Source: Candidatus Melainabacteria bacterium (GTDB taxonomy: Bacteria > Cyanobacteriota > Vampirovibrionia > Gastranaerophilales > Gastranaerophilaceae). From it: a stretch of DNA of 64,000 nt. The notes under the pieces were generated by a model. It did no database searches. It was not told where the DNA came from and saw nothing but the letters and a program-made list of their open reading frames with translations. Positions 60,565-64,000 of the stretch are shown here, piece after piece. Made by a program: the position numbers and the translations under genes. The number at the start of each line of letters is the position of its first letter. The stretch's first letter is position 1. The DNA is taken from the NCBI GenBank assembly GCA_003258795.1, contig QHMH01000012.1, positions 77,380 through 141,379 on the forward strand. The letters run 5' to 3'.

Positions 60565-62409
60565 ATGTGTGGAATAGTTGGATATATTGGTGAAAGACCC
60601 GCTTTAGATGTTTTAATAAACGGATTGAAGAATCTTGAATATAGAGGATATGATTCTTCTGGTGTTGCACTTTATAATAAGGATAAGATTGAAGTTTATA
60701 AAGCACAAGGAAAGCTTCAAAATCTTGTTGATACAGTTTTTCCACACAGAAGAGATTTAGAAACTTCCACAAAAGGAATCGGCCATATACGTTGGGCAAC
60801 TCATGGCATGCCAACAACGGTTAATGCACACCCACATACTTGTAATTGTGGCAAGTTGGTAATTGTGCACAATGGAATTATTGAAAACTTTAAGGAATTA
60901 AAAGAAGATTTAATTAAAAAAGGTTGCACTTTTGCATCTCAAACTGATACTGAAACAGTTGCACACTTAATTGCACAAGAATATGCAAAGGTTAAGGACT
61001 TAACAGAAGCTGTAAGACTTGCAACAAGAAAGATAGAAGGTGCATATGCGTTGTGTATTATGCACAAAGACGAACCAGATATTTTGGTTGCAACAAAAAG
61101 AAATGCTCCGTTGCTTGTTGGAATAGGTGAGGGAGAAAATTTTGTAGCATCTGATGTTCCTGCAATTATTGAATATACAAAGAAAGCTCTTTATCTTAAT
61201 GATAACGAAATTGTAACTCTTACAAAAGATTCTTATAAATTGATTGATATAGATAATAACGAGTTAAAAGCAAAAATAGAAAGTTTACCTTGGGAACCAG
61301 TTGCTTTGAGCAAAATGGGATTTAAACATTTTATGTTGAAGGAAATTCATGAGCAACCTGATGTAATCAGAAATGTTTTGAACGGAAAACTTCATACAAT
61401 TGACGAACCTATTGATTTGGAAGAAGTTAAACTTAACAAGGAAGCTTTGAAAAAACTAAATAGAGTTCAAATTATAGCTTGTGGAACATCTTTGCATGCA
61501 GCTATGGTTGGAAAATACTTAATTGAAGATTTTTGTTCTATTCCAGTTGAGATAGAAGCTTCAAGTGAATATATTTACAGAAAAACAGTAACTGATGAAA
61601 ACACACTTGTTGTTGGCGTTTCACAGTCTGGAGAAACGGCTGATACTATAACTGGTATTAGACAAGCAAAAGAAAAAGGATCACATATTTTAATCGTAAC
61701 TAATAGACCAGATTCGACAATTGCACGTTATGCAGATAGCTTGATTCCTGTTAATGCTGGTATTGAAGTTTCTGTTGCTGCGACAAAATCATATATTGCA
61801 CAGTTGATGTCATTCTACCTTCTTGCAATTTACATGGGCGAAGTTAAGGGTAGTATTACAAAAGAATTTTCAACAAATTTGAAAAAAGAACTTATTCAAA
61901 TTCCACAAAAAATTGAACAAATTTTGTGTGAAAAAGAAAACATAAAAAAATGTGCAAAGGCGTTTTCAAGTTACAAAGATTTTATCTACATAGCAAGAGG
62001 AATAAACCTTGCAACAGCATTTGAAGGTGCATTAAAGTTGAAGGAAATCAGCTATATTAACGCAACTGGATATGCTGCTGGAGAATTGAAACACGGTCCT
62101 ATCGCAATGCTTGATGAAACAATGCCTGTTCTTTCAATTTTGATGAAGGGCTCTGTTTATGAAAAAATTCTTTCTAATGCAGAAGAGTCAAAAGCAAGAA
62201 ATGCAAGATTGATTGCACTAACAGATTCTGATGATGAAAAACTCAACGACTTGTTTGAATTTATTCTCAAAACACCGTCAGTAAGCGAAGTATTATCACC
62301 AATAATTGCAGTTATTCCTTTGCAATTGCTTGCGTACTACATTGCAGAGTATCTTGGAAAGGATGTAGACCAACCAAGAAACTTGGCAAAATCAGTAACG
62401 GTTGAATAA
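60565..62409 (+). CDS. glmS: Glutamine-fructose-6-phosphate aminotransferase (isomerising)
   Basis: 614 residues. Glutaminase with nucleophile Cys2 (MCGIVGYIGERPALDVLINGLKNLEYRGYDSSG), then two SIS domains (CGTSLHAAMVGKYL, SQSGETADT, LKEISYINATGYAAGELKHGPIAML) and the C-terminal DVDQPRNLAKSVTVE. It makes glucosamine-6-P for peptidoglycan and LPS. AAGGA upstream. It overlaps the next gene by one base (TAATG). Confidence 0.97.
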   Translation: MCGIVGYIGERPALDVLINGLKNLEYRGYDSSGVALYNKDKIEVYKAQGKLQNLVDTVFPHRRDLETSTKGIGHIRWATHGMPTTVNAHPHTCNCGKLVIVHNGIIENFKELKEDLIKKGCTFASQTDTETVAHLIAQEYAKVKDLTEAVRLATRKIEGAYALCIMHKDEPDILVATKRNAPLLVGIGEGENFVASDVPAIIEYTKKALYLNDNEIVTLTKDSYKLIDIDNNELKAKIESLPWEPVALSKMGFKHFMLKEIHEQPDVIRNVLNGKLHTIDEPIDLEEVKLNKEALKKLNRVQIIACGTSLHAAMVGKYLIEDFCSIPVEIEASSEYIYRKTVTDENTLVVGVSQSGETADTITGIRQAKEKGSHILIVTNRPDSTIARYADSLIPVNAGIEVSVAATKSYIAQLMSFYLLAIYMGEVKGSITKEFSTNLKKELIQIPQKIEQILCEKENIKKCAKAFSSYKDFIYIARGINLATAFEGALKLKEISYINATGYAAGELKHGPIAMLDETMPVLSILMKGSVYEKILSNAEESKARNARLIALTDSDDEKLNDLFEFILKTPSVSEVLSPIIAVIPLQLLAYYIAEYLGKDVDQPRNLAKSVTVE

Positions 62410-63986
62410 TGAGTTGTGAAGCTGTAAAAAAGTCTAAAATTGTCTGTTTGGTAGTCTTCATAATTTGTTTATTTGTGCGAATTTACCAAATTAACAGAGT
62501 GGAGAGTGTTCATATAGACTCTGCGCTCACAAGCACGATAACATACTCTGTAAATCCAAAAGGGGTAACATATTATATTCCTCAAGGTGAATATACAGGA
62601 AGACAGTTGAAGGAAATATTTATTCCAAAGCATAAGGATAATATTTCTGCTGACTTGAAAAATATATATTTGAAAAATGGAAATGATGCGCTTCATCCAA
62701 ATTTATATTATTTCTTTTTCAGGGTTTTTACCCATAGTGCGCCAAATTTGGACTTGCAAAATCTTATAAAATATGGATGTGGGCTTAATCTCATTTTCTT
62801 TAGTTTTTCGTTTTTCTTGATGTACAAATTGCTTGATGAGTTGTTTTCAAAAAAAGACATAATCCCATTTGGACTTTGTGTTGCTTTTTTGAACACATCA
62901 TCTATTTCAATGACGTTGTTTGTAAGATCTTATGAAATGCAGGCAACGGCAGTAATATTTTTTGTTTATGCGTTTGTAAAACTTATAAAAAAAATCAATA
63001 TTGGAGAAAAATTTTCAAAATCTGACGTTCTAATATTGTTTTCATCGTCATTGTTTTGTATGTTATCTGCATATCTTCTAAATATGGTTTTGGGAATTTT
63101 ATACGCATCTATTATTGCATTTTTAATGCTTAAAAAAAGATTTAGAGATATCCTAACTATTTTTGTAGTTGGAATTTTCACGATGTTGTGTTCGTTTTTG
63201 ATTTACCCTAATTATTATGCGGTTTTGTTTGCATCAAAAATGGGAGAGATAAATAGCCATACAGGAAGTGATGGGATGCTATCTGCACTAAAATTTGGAT
63301 ATTGCAGATGTCTTTTGACTTCGCATCTTTTTTACATTTATTCAATAATTATTTTAATAATCGGTTCATTTTTTAAAAGTGAGATGAAATCAAGAACATA
63401 TCTGCAAACATTTTTAATCATAGCATTTTTTGCTCTTTTTTCGGTGCTATGCTATATTTCACCATTTCCACTGTTAAGATACTGCTCTCCAATGTTTCCT
63501 ATTATGGCTTTGTTGTATCCATATATATTGCAGAATAAAACATTTATTGTTCGAACAATTTTTTCTGTTTTGATAGCTATGACAATGCTTCATGCATCAA
63601 TTTTTGCAAAAAATGTAGAAGAATTTGAAAAACCTGATTATATAATACAAACTGGGCATTTTTATAATCTTCCAACCATTCAAAACCTTTTTATTGGACA
63701 TGATAAAAAAAGAATATTTACTCAAAAACCGGAATATCCAGTGCTGTTTTTCTACAATGGCATCGAAGATTATGTTGATTTGATTTATTTTATGGCTGAT
63801 GAGCAAAAGTATATTTTTTATAATACTTATCCATTGTCAACTTCGGATATAATACAGGCGATAAAAAAACATAACCTGAAAAATTTCTACCTTGCAATTC
63901 CGACAAATACAAGGATAAACATTAACGGATATACAAAAAGAAGTTACAATGCATTTGAGATGTTTTATGAATTAAATTTTAAATAG
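62409..63986 (+). CDS. Polytopic membrane protein, GT39/PMT-like glycosyltransferase candidate
   Basis: 525 residues with about ten membrane helices and an acidic loop after the first. The pattern (N-terminal helix, large extracytoplasmic loop with ALHPNLYYFFFRVF, helix-rich core, C-terminal soluble part with DYIIQTGHFYNLPTIQNLF...) is that of C-type glycosyltransferases of the dolichyl-phosphomannose/ArnT group. HIDSALTSTITY may be the Asp-containing first-loop motif. The assignment is from topology and loop pattern only. It is coupled to glmS by TAATG, consistent with amino-sugar or envelope polymer work. The remaining 14 bases of the window hold nothing. Confidence 0.6.
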   Translation: MSCEAVKKSKIVCLVVFIICLFVRIYQINRVESVHIDSALTSTITYSVNPKGVTYYIPQGEYTGRQLKEIFIPKHKDNISADLKNIYLKNGNDALHPNLYYFFFRVFTHSAPNLDLQNLIKYGCGLNLIFFSFSFFLMYKLLDELFSKKDIIPFGLCVAFLNTSSISMTLFVRSYEMQATAVIFFVYAFVKLIKKINIGEKFSKSDVLILFSSSLFCMLSAYLLNMVLGILYASIIAFLMLKKRFRDILTIFVVGIFTMLCSFLIYPNYYAVLFASKMGEINSHTGSDGMLSALKFGYCRCLLTSHLFYIYSIIILIIGSFFKSEMKSRTYLQTFLIIAFFALFSVLCYISPFPLLRYCSPMFPIMALLYPYILQNKTFIVRTIFSVLIAMTMLHASIFAKNVEEFEKPDYIIQTGHFYNLPTIQNLFIGHDKKRIFTQKPEYPVLFFYNGIEDYVDLIYFMADEQKYIFYNTYPLSTSDIIQAIKKHNLKNFYLAIPTNTRININGYTKRSYNAFEMFYELNFK

Positions 63987-64000
63987 TTGTTTTTGCAAAA

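Overview
The window is AT-rich chromosomal DNA of a Gram-negative-type, fermentative bacterium using the standard code. Envelope machinery (secretin, PilB/PilC, TolC/MacAB, ExbB/ExbD/TonB-TolA, Lgt, heptosyltransferase-like and GT8 enzymes) shows two membranes. HydF implies [FeFe]-hydrogenase and hence anaerobic fermentation. Nothing photosynthetic is present. The mix of Gram-negative secretion genes with Firmicute-like housekeeping clusters (ruvX-DUF1292, nadD-yqeK) best fits the non-photosynthetic sister group of Cyanobacteria (Melainabacteria/Vampirovibrionia, Gastranaerophilales-like). That placement is an inference from gene content and codon style, not from a search.

Layout. 1-0.6 kb: tRNA-Leu(UAA), then on the other strand tRNA-Thr(UGU), tRNA-Thr(GGU) and tRNA-Tyr. 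0.6-5.4 kb: BrkB, NrnA-like DHH phosphatase, a DUF721/DciA-like protein, a BlaI-type repressor and RadA. 5.4-17.2 kb: one long leftward block holding a tonB/tolA-exbB-exbD-exbD group followed by a type IV pilus/type II secretion group (PilP/GspC-like, secretin, PilB with MshEN domain, PilC) and a DUF475 membrane protein. 17.24-17.61 kb: a 367-bp gene-free AT-rich segment with nine DnaA-box-like 9-mers, a candidate replication origin. 17.6-32 kb: degenerate HD-GYP protein, ferredoxin, tdk, rsmD, pgi, gap, rpsB-tsf with a leader hairpin, galE, a tolC-macA-macB efflux operon. 32-35 kb: dnaK, a RimI-like acetyltransferase and a BioY-like transporter.

35-40.9 kb is a leftward operon mixing tRNA modification and purine salvage (tilS, hpt) with ruvX, DUF1292, a helical-repeat protein and two detached Clp accessory modules: a ClpX-type zinc-finger-only protein and a protein made of about six Clp_N repeats, neither with an ATPase. 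40.9-49.9 kb: TPR lipoprotein, lgt, trpS, a secreted PHP-domain protein, rsfS, rpiB, CHASE2-GGDEF, valS. 49.9-64 kb: RNase P RNA, prs, two tandem GT8 glycosyltransferases sharing an 89-bp identical patch, YifB/ComM, a GT9 enzyme, nadD-yqeK, hydF-nadE (the nadE glutaminase domain looks inactive), glmS and a large polytopic membrane protein.

No CRISPR array, insertion sequence, prophage or rRNA operon was seen. The points most worth checking are the candidate oriC, the Clp accessory operon, the degenerate HD-GYP and NadE active sites, the S2 leader hairpin, the symmetric divergent promoter and the GT8 gene-conversion patch.
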